From positions 1 through 64,000 of the forward strand of contig NZ_JAKVRD010000014.1 in NCBI RefSeq assembly GCF_022814865.1: a stretch of DNA of 64,000 nucleotides, given 5' to 3'. The position numbers and the translations under genes are program-made. The DNA is from Shimia aestuarii. GTDB taxonomy: Bacteria > Pseudomonadota > Alphaproteobacteria > Rhodobacterales > Rhodobacteraceae. The notes under the pieces were generated by a model. It saw only the letters and a list, made by a program, of their open reading frames with translations, searched no databases and had not been told where the DNA came from. Below, in pieces: positions 25,066 through 34,565 of the stretch (position 1 is its first letter; each line of letters opens with the position of its first letter).

Positions 25066-26334
25066 ATGAGCGATACAATCCACAACCCAGACCGTTTTAT
25101 GGTCGATCTTCGACAGATCCTGTCACAAGGGAGGAAGAGGATCGGCTTGCTCGTCGGCGCCGGTGCTCCGGTTTCAGTTCGAGTGAACGAGGAGGGCAAA
25201 CTTGACCAAAGTGGCAATCCCCTCATCCCCGATGTGGCAGGCATAACCAAAACGGTTCTTGACCAGCTCGAAGAAGCCGACCGCGCCTGTGTCGATACCC
25301 TCCTCCCAGAACTTGGACCGAACCCGAATATCGAAACTATTCTGACTCGCATCAGGCGTCTCGCACAGGCGATTGGGGCTGCCAAGGTTCATGGTCTTGC
25401 CGGACCTGAATACGAAAAGCTTGCCGAGCGAATTTGCGAGAAGATTGGCGCGATTGTCGCCGCCCCGCTGCCAGAAGAGCCAAATCCGTTCACCGAATTG
25501 GTGTCGTGGATCGGCGGCACGCACCGAGAGCATCCAATAGAGATATTTACACCCAACTACGATCTCCTGATCGAAGAGGCTTTCGAACGCGCGCGTCTTC
25601 CGTATTTCGACGGATTCACGGGAGCGCATCGCCCCTTTTTCGATCCGACAACCATTACTGACGATAAACTTCCGCCGCGTTGGTCTCGCGTCTGGAAAAT
25701 CCACGGGTCGCTGGGCTGGAACGTTATCGGTGATGGCATCGTCCGCACCGGCGAAAGGAAAGCAACAACTCTCATTTATCCTGACCATCTCAAATATGAT
25801 CACATCGCGAGACAGCCATATTCTGCGCTCTTTGAGCGTCTTCGGAAGTTCCTTACAACCCCCGACAGCCTACTCTTATGCACCGGATTTTCGTTTTTTG
25901 ATGCTCACATCACCTCGGTGATCGACGAAGCTTTGGCGGCGAACTCGCATACGGCGGTGCTGGCGTTCCAATACAAGACGCTCGCTGACGAACCATCTGC
26001 GGTGGAGGTGGCTCTGCGTCGCCCAAATCTGAGCGTATACGCAAGCGACGGTGCCGTAATCTTCGGTGTTTCCGGTCGCTGGCAGCCCGGGCAACCACCT
26101 ACGGAAGAGTGGGCTTCGATTCGTCGTACGTTTTGGAACGCGGATGGAGCGGGCGGCAAAGGGCAGTTCATTCTAGGCGACTTCGCCAAGCTTTCTCGCT
26201 TCTTTGCTAGTGCCCATGCCATCGAGTTGAGGCCAGCGAGCGAAAGTGCGGTAGCCGCGCCAGATGCAGTCGTCACAACACCAGCTGCTGCACCTGTCGA
26301 TGTGCCGGATGGGGGCGGTGATGCTCAGCCGTGA
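25066..26334 (+). CDS. SIR2-like NADase of a SIR2-HerA defence pair
   Basis: A 422-residue protein. Residues 26-38 (IGLLVGAGAPVSV) are the SIR2 nucleotide-binding loop, FTPNYD (161-166) and KIHGSLGW (211-218, His213) the usual SIR2 core with the catalytic His, and TGFSFFDAHI the late NAD pocket. In SIR2-HerA (Nezha-type) systems this protein degrades NAD+ or nucleic acid during phage infection and forms a large complex with HerA. Start ATG 25066. It overlaps the herA-like gene by 14 bases, and KTSC follows. Confidence 0.85.
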   Translation: MSDTIHNPDRFMVDLRQILSQGRKRIGLLVGAGAPVSVRVNEEGKLDQSGNPLIPDVAGITKTVLDQLEEADRACVDTLLPELGPNPNIETILTRIRRLAQAIGAAKVHGLAGPEYEKLAERICEKIGAIVAAPLPEEPNPFTELVSWIGGTHREHPIEIFTPNYDLLIEEAFERARLPYFDGFTGAHRPFFDPTTITDDKLPPRWSRVWKIHGSLGWNVIGDGIVRTGERKATTLIYPDHLKYDHIARQPYSALFERLRKFLTTPDSLLLCTGFSFFDAHITSVIDEALAANSHTAVLAFQYKTLADEPSAVEVALRRPNLSVYASDGAVIFGVSGRWQPGQPPTEEWASIRRTFWNADGAGGKGQFILGDFAKLSRFFASAHAIELRPASESAVAAPDAVVTTPAAAPVDVPDGGGDAQP

Positions 26335-28156
26335 TCCAACCTATCTGGGCACCGTAGCTTCCGTCTCCGGTTCGTCTGTAAGTGTTCACATCGCGCAGTC
26401 GGTAGCATCGGGCCTATCGGTGATTGAAGGGCGCACGTACAGGATCGGCCAAGTGGGTAGCTTCGTGCGCATCCCACAGGGTTATCAAGACCTCTTCGGC
26501 GTCGTATCGGAAGTTGGCGCAAAGGCTGCACCGACCTCAACAGACGAGGTCGATACCGATACCGGGCGCTCGATGCAGGTTCAGCTTGTGGGAGAGGCAA
26601 TTGGCGGCGTGTTTGAACGCGGTATCAGCCAGTATCCAAACATCGGTGACACCGTTCATATCACGACTGAAAGTAGCCTGGCGCGTATCTACGGGACCAA
26701 CGAATTTGGACATGTTGTCATCGGGTCTCTTTCCAGCGCTGAGAGCATTCCGGCCAGGGTTAGCCTAGATGAACTGATTACGCGGCATTCTGCGGTCTTG
26801 GGTTCCACGGGCTCAGGAAAGTCCACTACAATCGCGAGCCTGTTGCGTTCCATCACAAGCCCTCAACAGGACGAACAAAGCTACCCGAGCGCTCGGATTC
26901 TCATGCTTGATATCCATGGAGAATATTCAGGCGCTCTTGCCGATGTAGCGACCGTATTCTCTGTGGACCCACAACCTGGCGAAGAGAAGCTGTATATCCC
27001 TTATTGGGCGCTAGACTCCTCCGATCTCTTGGATTTTCTAACTGGCGGCGTGGAGGGTCCGCGCGAGACAGCTTTCACGGACAAAATCTTCGATCTGAAG
27101 GTCAAAGCGCATGAGGCAAATCCATTCCCGGGTGTAGAGAAAACCTCCATCACGGTGGATACGCCACTTCCATTCAGCCTAAAGAAGCTATGGCACGATC
27201 TCATTGATTTTGAGGTCGCGACATTCGAAGGCACTCAACGAGATCAATCAACAAAGCAGGATGATGGAGATGCTGATAATCTGATCCCTCCCAAGTACAA
27301 GCCCCACGCAATGGGTGCTCAGGGGCCGTTTCTTAATCAGCAAGCACACGGAATCCGCAGGCAGCTCAATTTGCTTCGCTCACGTTTGTTGGATCGACGC
27401 TACGATTTTCTTCTCCATCCAGGACCTTGGGAGCCTGCGCTTGATGGAACAATAGCGAACGATCTCGACATACTTCTTGCAGGTTGGCTGGGCGGAGAAA
27501 AGCCGATTACAATTCTCGATCTATCCGGCGTTCCAAGCGCGGTGCTTGAGCGGCTCGTAGGTTCGATTTTGAAGATCGTTTATGAGTCTCTGTACTGGAG
27601 CCGAGAGAAATCCGAGGGCGGAAAATGGCGACCACTGCTTCTGGTGATGGAAGAAGCGCATCGGTATCTCTCATCAGAAGGTGAGAAGCTTGCGCTCGAA
27701 ACGGCAAAGAAGATTGCTAAGGAAGGGCGCAAATACGGTGTCGGCTCGATGGTGATCAGCCAAAGACCATCCGAGGTCGATGAGACGATCCTTTCGCAGT
27801 GTGGGACTTACTTCGCCCTGCGCCTGTCCAATCCTACAGACCGCCAGCGTGTTCAGGGCACGTTACCGGACGGCTTGGTTTCCCTGCTTGATGTTCTCCC
27901 TGTGTTGAGAACAGGTGAAGCCATTGTGATGGGCGAGGCCGCTAAGCTCCCAATGCGCTGCCGAATTACCCTGCCTGATGAAAAGAACAGGCCGAGAAGT
28001 GCTGATCCCAAAGTCGCCAAGGAGTGGTCGCTTCCACGCCGCGCGGAAGGGTATGATCGGGTGATAGCCTCCTGGCGTGCCCAAAGGCCTCGTGCGACGG
28101 TCAATCCCGTGACAATCACGCGTGCACCAGTGACGGATGAATCAAAGGACGATTGA
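26321..28156 (+). CDS. HerA-like hexameric ATPase
   Basis: A 611-residue FtsK/HerA ATPase. An N-terminal HAS-barrel (~1-120) is followed by Walker A VLGSTGSGKSTTIASLL (~160-175), Walker B ARILMLDIHGEYSG, and late motifs LLVMEEAHRYLS and SMVISQRPSEVDE with SQCGTYFALRLSNP. HerA-type ATPases translocate DNA and, with SIR2, form a double-ring anti-phage complex. ATG 26321 is chosen: GGGGGCGGTG precedes it and it overlaps the SIR2 stop, giving translational coupling. The 20-residue upstream extension is unlikely. Confidence 0.85.
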   Translation: MLSRDPTYLGTVASVSGSSVSVHIAQSVASGLSVIEGRTYRIGQVGSFVRIPQGYQDLFGVVSEVGAKAAPTSTDEVDTDTGRSMQVQLVGEAIGGVFERGISQYPNIGDTVHITTESSLARIYGTNEFGHVVIGSLSSAESIPARVSLDELITRHSAVLGSTGSGKSTTIASLLRSITSPQQDEQSYPSARILMLDIHGEYSGALADVATVFSVDPQPGEEKLYIPYWALDSSDLLDFLTGGVEGPRETAFTDKIFDLKVKAHEANPFPGVEKTSITVDTPLPFSLKKLWHDLIDFEVATFEGTQRDQSTKQDDGDADNLIPPKYKPHAMGAQGPFLNQQAHGIRRQLNLLRSRLLDRRYDFLLHPGPWEPALDGTIANDLDILLAGWLGGEKPITILDLSGVPSAVLERLVGSILKIVYESLYWSREKSEGGKWRPLLLVMEEAHRYLSSEGEKLALETAKKIAKEGRKYGVGSMVISQRPSEVDETILSQCGTYFALRLSNPTDRQRVQGTLPDGLVSLLDVLPVLRTGEAIVMGEAAKLPMRCRITLPDEKNRPRSADPKVAKEWSLPRRAEGYDRVIASWRAQRPRATVNPVTITRAPVTDESKDD

Positions 28157-28167
28157 GGGAGGAATTA

Positions 28168-28380
28168 ATGGAAAGATATTCTGTAGCATCTTCAAATATT
28201 GCATCAATCGGATACGACGAGCCGTCTCAAACTCTGGAAGTGGAATTTCTAAACGGGTCGATCTATCAGTACTACAATGTACCTATAAACATATACGATC
28301 AACTAATGAACGATCCCTCGAAGGGCCGCTTCCTGAATACCTACATAAAGAACGCCTACCCGTATTCGCGGGTGGGTTAA
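28168..28380 (+). CDS. KTSC-domain protein (third gene of the SIR2-HerA unit)
   Basis: A 70-residue protein: SSNIASIGYDEPSQTLEVEF, LNGSIYQYYNVPINIYDQLM, KGRFLNTYIKNAYPYSRV. This is the KTSC domain, related to the C-terminal region of lysyl-tRNA synthetases and thought to bind RNA or protein. It starts 12 bases after the herA-like stop behind GGGAGGAATTA, so it is almost certainly in the same transcript. Whether it is a functional subunit of the defence system or a passenger is unknown. Confidence 0.8.
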   Translation: MERYSVASSNIASIGYDEPSQTLEVEFLNGSIYQYYNVPINIYDQLMNDPSKGRFLNTYIKNAYPYSRVG

Positions 28381-28411
28381 ACTGAAGCATATGCGGCCTT
28401 TATCCGGTCTA

Positions 28412-31400
28412 CTAGAAAACAGAAGACACCTCCAGATACCGACAAAAAGCATTGGCAAGTTGCATCTGACGAGGGGTCTTGCACTCAGCCTCGAATACAT
28501 CGGGCGATGCGATCAGGATCGCGACGCATTGGGCGCGTGATATCGCGACGTTGAATCGGTTGGCACTGTAAAGAAACTCCATGCCGCGCGGCGCATCCGC
28601 ATGGCTCGACGTTGCCATCGAGTAGATCGCCACGGGTGCTTCCTGGCCTTGGAACTTGTCCACTGTGCCGACGCGCGCGTTCGGCAGTCGCTGTTGAATC
28701 TCGAAGACCTGTGCGTTGTACGGCGTTATGATAAGGATGTCTTCAAGCCTGAGTGCATGTTCCTCGCCGTCACGATCAATCCAGCTTGGCTTGCTGCCCA
28801 GAATACCCTTCACGAGCTTGGCGATGGCGTCTGCCTCCTCGATAGAGAAGCTCTTATTGCCGCTATGGGGCACTTGCAGATAGCGAAGCCCGCTGCCGCT
28901 AATCGGGCCTTCCGAGATGATCGTTTGTTGCGCACATTCATTCTTCGCGTGAAGTTTTCCATCGTAGAAGAGCTCGGAATTGAAGGAACAGATTTCGGGG
29001 TGAAGACGCCATGTCTGCTCTAGAAAGAGGCCTTGGTCGGCACTGATCGTGTGTTCGTCGCCCAGAATGTGCTGGAGGGATGAGGCATCTGTGCCGTCTG
29101 GGTGAGAGCCTTGACTTGGTTGGTCGAGTTGCTGCGGATCGCCGAGCAGGATCAACGTATTCGCGGCTTGCGATACGGCGACGACATTGGCCAGTGACAT
29201 CTGCGCAGCTTCATCGACAACCAAGACATCGAGCGTTTGGCTCGCATCCTCGCGCGCCCACAAGAAACTCGTTCCTCCCGCCACCTGGCAGCGCCGTGAA
29301 CCGAGCGCCGAGAAGACGTCATCGTTGCTCTTGGCGAAGACAAGGCGCTCCTGGTCTGACTCACGCTCGCCGGGTTTTTGGATGCAAGTGAGATTGGTGC
29401 CCATTTCGATGGATGCTTTGACAACGCCGTCCAGCAGATTTCGGATGACCTTGTGAGAGTTGGCCGTGATACCGACCTTGAGGCCACGTTCGACCAACCG
29501 GCAAATCATCCGCGCGCCGGTGAAGGTTTTTCCAGTTCCGGGTGGACCCTGGATAGGCAGAACTCCTCCGTCCAAATTGTCGGCAATGCGAAGGGCGCTT
29601 TCCAGCGCCACTTCGTTCTCCTTTCGGATCGGCTCGCCACTTATTCGCGGCTTTTCTCGCAAGAGTAGAGCGCGAGCCGCAAGAAACGGCCCGTCGCCCT
29701 CAATGCCGTGACCGGAAACATGTTCGGCGATCCGAAAGATCGCGTTTGCCTGCTCTTTACCTGGAAAGTTCTCGAAGGCGTAAACGGCCTCAGGATGAAT
29801 GTCTGCGGTCTTGCCCATCTTCTTAATATCGACGGTGCGCTCATCCGCGTTGATGGTAACCACGCTGCCGAATGTTTCACCGCCAGCTGATCTCAAGCTC
29901 TCACCGCCGCGAAGGTCAGAATCCTGTTGAATGAAGCGATAACGATCAGTCGGGATGCCTTTTGCCGACTGGTCAATGGTTGCGACATAGCTGATGTTCG
30001 ACAAGGCCGCGCGCTCATCGATGAGTTCTTCTGGCGTAAGACCTGCCAGCCGGAAGTATTCCCACCAAGTGGATTTTTCTTCGCGCCAATGCCATTCGAG
30101 CAGATAGGCGAGCACCCAGCGCGCTTGCTGCTCCGGTGTTCGCTCTTCAATGTCTACCGGCACATCGGCTGTCAGGCGTTCAATCAGAGCTTGTATCGCC
30201 AGTTGGCGCTCGCTCAGTTCTTCTTGTTCTTGCCCCTCTGGAGCAACCGGTCGCGGCACATCAGTGCCTTGGTCGATGAGTTCTTGCCGCCTTGCCTCCA
30301 GCCATTCCTGCAAGGCAATCGTCGAGGCGCAATCATCTTCATTGTAGCCTTGGACGGTGTTCCGATCTTCTTGGCTGATCGAGTCCGGCTCGCCGAGTTC
30401 AAGCCCGGCCTGAAGGCTGGCCAGAGCCAAGTTGGCATCTGGCAGGCCGGTCTGACGCTCAAAACCGTAGATCGGCTCAAGCTTCTTGATCGAGTAACTT
30501 TCCACGCCAGCGCACACGGCGTTGCGCACCACGCCGTAGAGATCGACAAGCACGTGTCCGCGCAGGAAGTTATCGATCTCATTCTCTCGGCTGGCATAGC
30601 GTCCCATCAAACGCTTCAGAGCGCCCGGCTCGTAAGGCGCGTAGTGGTAGACGTGAAGGTCAGGATAGGTCTTGCGGCGTGCGCTCACGAAATCAACGAA
30701 GCGCTCAAAGATTGCTTTTTCTGCATCACGGTCAAACGCCCAATCTGCTGTGTGGGTCCAGTTCCCGTCATCGTCTCGGTAGGTGTATCCGAAGAGGTAT
30801 TCGAGGCCGTGCTCTCCAACAAAGGCATCGCTCTCAATGTCGAAGTAGATGTCGCCTTCGGATGGCTCGGGCAGAAGGCAAAGACCGGTTTCGGGTACGA
30901 CCGGCAGGGTTTCGTATTTGAGCTCACCTGCTTCACGGGACTCGATCTGGATGCGAGCTTGCTCGCGTACTTTCTCGAACGAAAGCGGGGAACCGCGTTG
31001 CGGTCTCCAGGGCATTGGCACTGGCATGGCGGCAAGCGCCGCCGCCGTTGTGATGCCATGCTCCTGAAGCTCGCTCGTCTGGTTCTTACTGATCCCGGCG
31101 ACAAGGCAGAGATGATCGTCTTCGCGCCGTCTTTTCTCGCAGCGTTCACGCCAGCGGCAAATGTCGCAATGCTCCTTTGGCTCGGGGTAGTGCGAGGGCG
31201 GTGCATCGTCCAGGGTCGCGTATTCGATGGCTGCCTTGGCTCTCCTAAAATAGGCCGCGTAGTCGGCATAACGGAATTGCTGCGGCACGAAGTTCGACCA
31301 GGGAGCAACAACGTAGACGAACTCAGGCGGGGTCCCCTGCGCTCTGTGCAGCAAATCGGCATAGAGGCAAAGCTGGAGGACGGAGCCTGCTTTGGCCTCG

Positions 31401-31834
31401 CGCGCAAGTTTCGTGTCGATGATCTCGTACGACCAGGCCCCAAGATCGCTGGGCGTTTCGACGCGGCGAAGGATGTCGGCGCGTCCAGACCAGCGCTCGT
31501 GACGAAGAGCGGCCTGTATGATGATATCGGCCCCACTTTTCATCGCTTCCAAAGTTTCGGATACTGCGCCATTGGTGATGTCCACGCCATCAATGACGAC
31601 GCTCGCAAGCCCTTGATCCGCCAAGTGCTGCACATATTCTTGCTCATGGCGATGGCCGCGTTCTCGAAGAATCTCCAGAAGCGGGTCCCAGACATTCGGC
31701 TTTTCAAGCGCACCGGAAACGACACTAAGATCGAGTTCCGTTAGATGGCTGCAACTCAAATGGCCCACGAGGTCAGAAGCACTTAGCTGTATTGCATCGG
31801 TAATTCTCTTCATGGTGCGATCAATATCCGTCAC
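28412..31834 (-). CDS. RecB-like nuclease fused to superfamily-1 helicase (TM0106 type)
   Basis: An 1140-residue fusion. Residues ~20-235 form a RecB/PD-(D/E)xK nuclease (YEIIDTKLAREAK supplies the D-x-K) closed by a cysteine cluster (CDICRWRERC). ~320-520 resemble an RNase H-like exonuclease (YFDIESD, VYHYAPYEPGAL, YNEDDCAST). ~750-1130 are an SF1 helicase (GPPGTGKTFTGARM, VVDEAAQMSLANV, GDPQQLDQPSQGS, EQTWRLHP, GTVDKFQGQE, NVAISRAQ). It should unwind and cut DNA. Convergent with the SIR2-HerA-KTSC unit, 31 bases apart, suggesting they travel together. Confidence 0.9.
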   Translation of the reverse strand: MTDIDRTMKRITDAIQLSASDLVGHLSCSHLTELDLSVVSGALEKPNVWDPLLEILRERGHRHEQEYVQHLADQGLASVVIDGVDITNGAVSETLEAMKSGADIIIQAALRHERWSGRADILRRVETPSDLGAWSYEIIDTKLAREAKAGSVLQLCLYADLLHRAQGTPPEFVYVVAPWSNFVPQQFRYADYAAYFRRAKAAIEYATLDDAPPSHYPEPKEHCDICRWRERCEKRRREDDHLCLVAGISKNQTSELQEHGITTAAALAAMPVPMPWRPQRGSPLSFEKVREQARIQIESREAGELKYETLPVVPETGLCLLPEPSEGDIYFDIESDAFVGEHGLEYLFGYTYRDDDGNWTHTADWAFDRDAEKAIFERFVDFVSARRKTYPDLHVYHYAPYEPGALKRLMGRYASRENEIDNFLRGHVLVDLYGVVRNAVCAGVESYSIKKLEPIYGFERQTGLPDANLALASLQAGLELGEPDSISQEDRNTVQGYNEDDCASTIALQEWLEARRQELIDQGTDVPRPVAPEGQEQEELSERQLAIQALIERLTADVPVDIEERTPEQQARWVLAYLLEWHWREEKSTWWEYFRLAGLTPEELIDERAALSNISYVATIDQSAKGIPTDRYRFIQQDSDLRGGESLRSAGGETFGSVVTINADERTVDIKKMGKTADIHPEAVYAFENFPGKEQANAIFRIAEHVSGHGIEGDGPFLAARALLLREKPRISGEPIRKENEVALESALRIADNLDGGVLPIQGPPGTGKTFTGARMICRLVERGLKVGITANSHKVIRNLLDGVVKASIEMGTNLTCIQKPGERESDQERLVFAKSNDDVFSALGSRRCQVAGGTSFLWAREDASQTLDVLVVDEAAQMSLANVVAVSQAANTLILLGDPQQLDQPSQGSHPDGTDASSLQHILGDEHTISADQGLFLEQTWRLHPEICSFNSELFYDGKLHAKNECAQQTIISEGPISGSGLRYLQVPHSGNKSFSIEEADAIAKLVKGILGSKPSWIDRDGEEHALRLEDILIITPYNAQVFEIQQRLPNARVGTVDKFQGQEAPVAIYSMATSSHADAPRGMEFLYSANRFNVAISRAQCVAILIASPDVFEAECKTPRQMQLANAFCRYLEVSSVF

Positions 31835-31910
31835 AAATTCGGGTCGAGCTTAGCCCAAGGTGAACTCGTTCACCGTAGCACCATTTTGACCAAGATGAGT
31901 ACAACACCTC

Positions 31911-32810
31911 CTACCAAGCATTCCAAAGCGGATCGAACACCTTTTCAGGATGATAGTGTCCAACAATGCACTCTGGTGCGACATCAGTCCAGATCGACAA
32001 TGCTGACCCGCTCCATGGTGAGAGCACTTCAGTCTCGATCTGTTCGACGAGACCGGCAAAGAGATATTCCAGCATCATCCCCGCGAACTCCTCGAGCGTA
32101 CCATCTCGAATTTGATCCATCGGGATATCACAAACAAACATAGTTGGCCGACCGATCCTACTGAGGACTTTCTTTGCAGTCATCGTACCTGCAACCCTGA
32201 TGGCAAGACAGTAGAGGTATTCGCTGCCGTAGACGAGATAGTGTCCTGCTGACCCGTCTTCAGTATACAAGCTGTCTTCTCGAGCAGCAAAGTAAAGGTG
32301 GCCTTCTCGCGTGTCTTCTCCGACCTCCTCAATCGCCGCCTCTAGCCTGGTCTCCGACACGCCGCGAAACTGACCGTTCAAAAAAAGATAGCGAACCTTA
32401 TCCTGAGCTTCTTCGGGCCGAAGAACCCGAAGCCCGCGCTCGTAGTAGGGAGTCAGATCATCTGTACGAGTTGCGTGTCCTGCCCGGAAATAGCCATACG
32501 CTTCCCTCAACCTTGCGCCGAGAAGCGCCTTGATGTCACTCGGTTCTCCGGAAACCATCTCGATTATGTCATCCAGCCACCCAAGATCATCCGAAGCAAG
32601 ATACTTCGGCGGTGCTGCGCAGAATGCTGAAAGTACCTCGTCAGTTACTTGGTCGCTGAGGATGCGCCAAACGGCATCGCGCCAGGTATCCGGCATACTG
32701 AACGACAGGACGTCGGATGGAAGTGTAGCTCTATCATGAGGATTCGCCGAAATCTGACGCCCCTCGAACGCGGGGTGCATTGTGCCCCAGTCTTTCTTTG
32801 TCTTGTACAT
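31911..32810 (-). CDS. Uncharacterised protein (299 aa) in the defence island
   Basis: Starts MYKTKKDWGTMHPAF at 32810. It is globular, mixed alpha/beta, and acidic toward the end. Visible blocks are WRDAVWRILSDQVTDEVLSA, LYFAAREDSLYTEDGSAGHY and GRPTMFVCDIPMDQIRDG. No Walker, nuclease or membrane motif can be seen, so no function is proposed. It is 76 bases upstream of nothing on its own strand, i.e. behind the helicase-nuclease start, and divergent from the HEPN gene, so could be autonomous or pair with either. Confidence 0.6.
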   Translation of the reverse strand: MYKTKKDWGTMHPAFEGRQISANPHDRATLPSDVLSFSMPDTWRDAVWRILSDQVTDEVLSAFCAAPPKYLASDDLGWLDDIIEMVSGEPSDIKALLGARLREAYGYFRAGHATRTDDLTPYYERGLRVLRPEEAQDKVRYLFLNGQFRGVSETRLEAAIEEVGEDTREGHLYFAAREDSLYTEDGSAGHYLVYGSEYLYCLAIRVAGTMTAKKVLSRIGRPTMFVCDIPMDQIRDGTLEEFAGMMLEYLFAGLVEQIETEVLSPWSGSALSIWTDVAPECIVGHYHPEKVFDPLWNAW

Positions 32811-33024
32811 CGTCAATTGATGCCTGCTTGACCGCTTCTGCCTATATGTTATTGTAATAAACCCAACGCCGAGTAGCCAGACTTGGATCGCTATGTGTGC
32901 TTGTAGCGGGACCTGTTCTGCTGCAGCAATCGACTGCGTTGTCCATCGTCGTGCATTCGTGCGCTCACCGTGCAAATAGAGGACTCAGTTTCGATTGTCC
33001 GACGGGTTTGCTAGCTTGGCACTC

Positions 33025-34395
33025 ATGCATATAGACAACTTCGACCGCACGGAATGGATCAAACGGCTGACGGCTTGTCTCCACGACCTAGAAGCAGCGC
33101 AGCAGCCGTTTCTACAATGGTACTTCACTCCCAGTGGTTACCCTCGGATCCTTCGGAACGGTCGGGACGAAACGCCATATCCCAGCGAAGCACTTGGAAA
33201 ACTCTATGATGATGCCCTGTTTGAGGCTCGTTTTCGAAAGACCGAAAAATTCAAGAAGCTGAAAGCTGCGCTGGACCCCGTCCGTGGAGTCTTGCGAGAC
33301 CATCCAACGTTGGCACGCGCTATGGGCAGAGACCTCAAACGCGACGAATTCCAGGTCGGAATTCTGAATCACACCTCAATGACAACACTCAGTCAGCTGA
33401 TTGTCGGCCTTATGGAGTATCAAGACGAAGGGACCACGGAACCTTTCCGCAAACCAGCATCGGACTTGAGCACACTCTTGGAACTCTCATTGGTGCAAGC
33501 CGAAGCGGAAAAAGCCGAATCCCTTGGAACGGCGATCGATGTAGCAGTGTACTGCGGGGCATGCTTTGAGGACGAAGTCGAACTCGGGGAATAATATGCG
33601 CTGCTCCCGTTCGAACAACTTGCTGACTACGTTGACATGGGCTGGCTGAAAGCGGTTGCGGCGGAACAAGTGAGCTGGCGGCGAATGGAGCAGGTTTTTG
33701 GTATCGTGCGGCGTTTTCCCTGGAAGCCCAGCGTCGGGAACCTGCACTTTCCCCCTGAACCACAAACAAGGAATCCACCGCCGCTGTTCCATCGCTGGGC
33801 GGCCGAGTTTGCCAATCTGCTATCAGTAGTGATGAGCTATCGTGTGTCGTGGCTCGCAACATTCGAAGGGTGCATTCCACGCCGCGCAGCAAAGCTCCTA
33901 GGCTCCCATCACGACGCCGCTCAAACGCACAAAGGCCGCTCAATCAGCCACCTGTTCTCTCCTTTTGACAGAACCGATTTCGTTGGAGCTGACCAGATCA
34001 CGTTGGTCAAACAGCTATTTTCCAAACGGCGCAACACAGAGTATCCGGAAATGGCCGCCATCATTCAAAGGCTCGCCGAAGCGCATAGACGCGACGGACG
34101 TTTTGCACTGGAGGACCGGGTTCTGGACTTAGCGATCGTGTTTGAGCGCTTATTCAAGCCTCGAGGACGGTCAATTGGTAGAGAACTCGAAAAATCCACG
34201 GCTGAGTTGCTAGCAGTCACTGACGACGAGAAAAATTCGATCAGGGAACAATTGAGACGGTTCTACAAGGTTCGATCCGCCATCATTCATGGTCCGAGCG
34301 ATGAAAGGAGCAGACGTCTCATCAGTCAGTCCGAGAAGGCCTGGCAGGGGTGCGAACCAATTGCGCGTGCGGCACTATTGAAGAAAATCAGTTGA
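33025..34395 (+). pseudogene. HEPN-domain protein split by an in-frame TAA
   Basis: One frame of 457 codons is interrupted by TAA at 33592-33594. The upstream half (MHIDNFDRTEWIKRLTACLH ... EDEVELGE) and the downstream half (YALLPFEQLADYVDMGWLKA ... LLKKIS) join naturally. The C-terminus is a HEPN domain with LAIVFERLF and FYKVRSAIIHG, containing the Rx4H catalytic motif (R-S-A-I-I-H) of HEPN RNases such as ApeA. An intact version would be an infection-triggered RNase. If both halves are separately translated, the second would have to start at ATG 33637 without a clear ribosome-binding site. Confidence 0.6.
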
Positions 34396-34565
34396 ACCGA
34401 AAGTGGCGCGAACTGATTGGCGATAAGCCGCTGCCTTGTCTCGCAATCTGATTGAGTAAACCGCGGCAAAGCCAATCCGCTGCTCTGTTTGGGCTGGTCC
34501 GTAAACAGATTGGATCGCCAACTTCGCTTTAGGCCAACAGAAGAAGAGCCCGTCAAAAAAACGAG

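Noticed and set aside
29927-31744. 605-codon open frame on the plus strand
   Set aside because: It lies wholly antisense to the nuclease-helicase gene, whose motifs are unmistakable. Long antisense frames are expected in GC-rich DNA.
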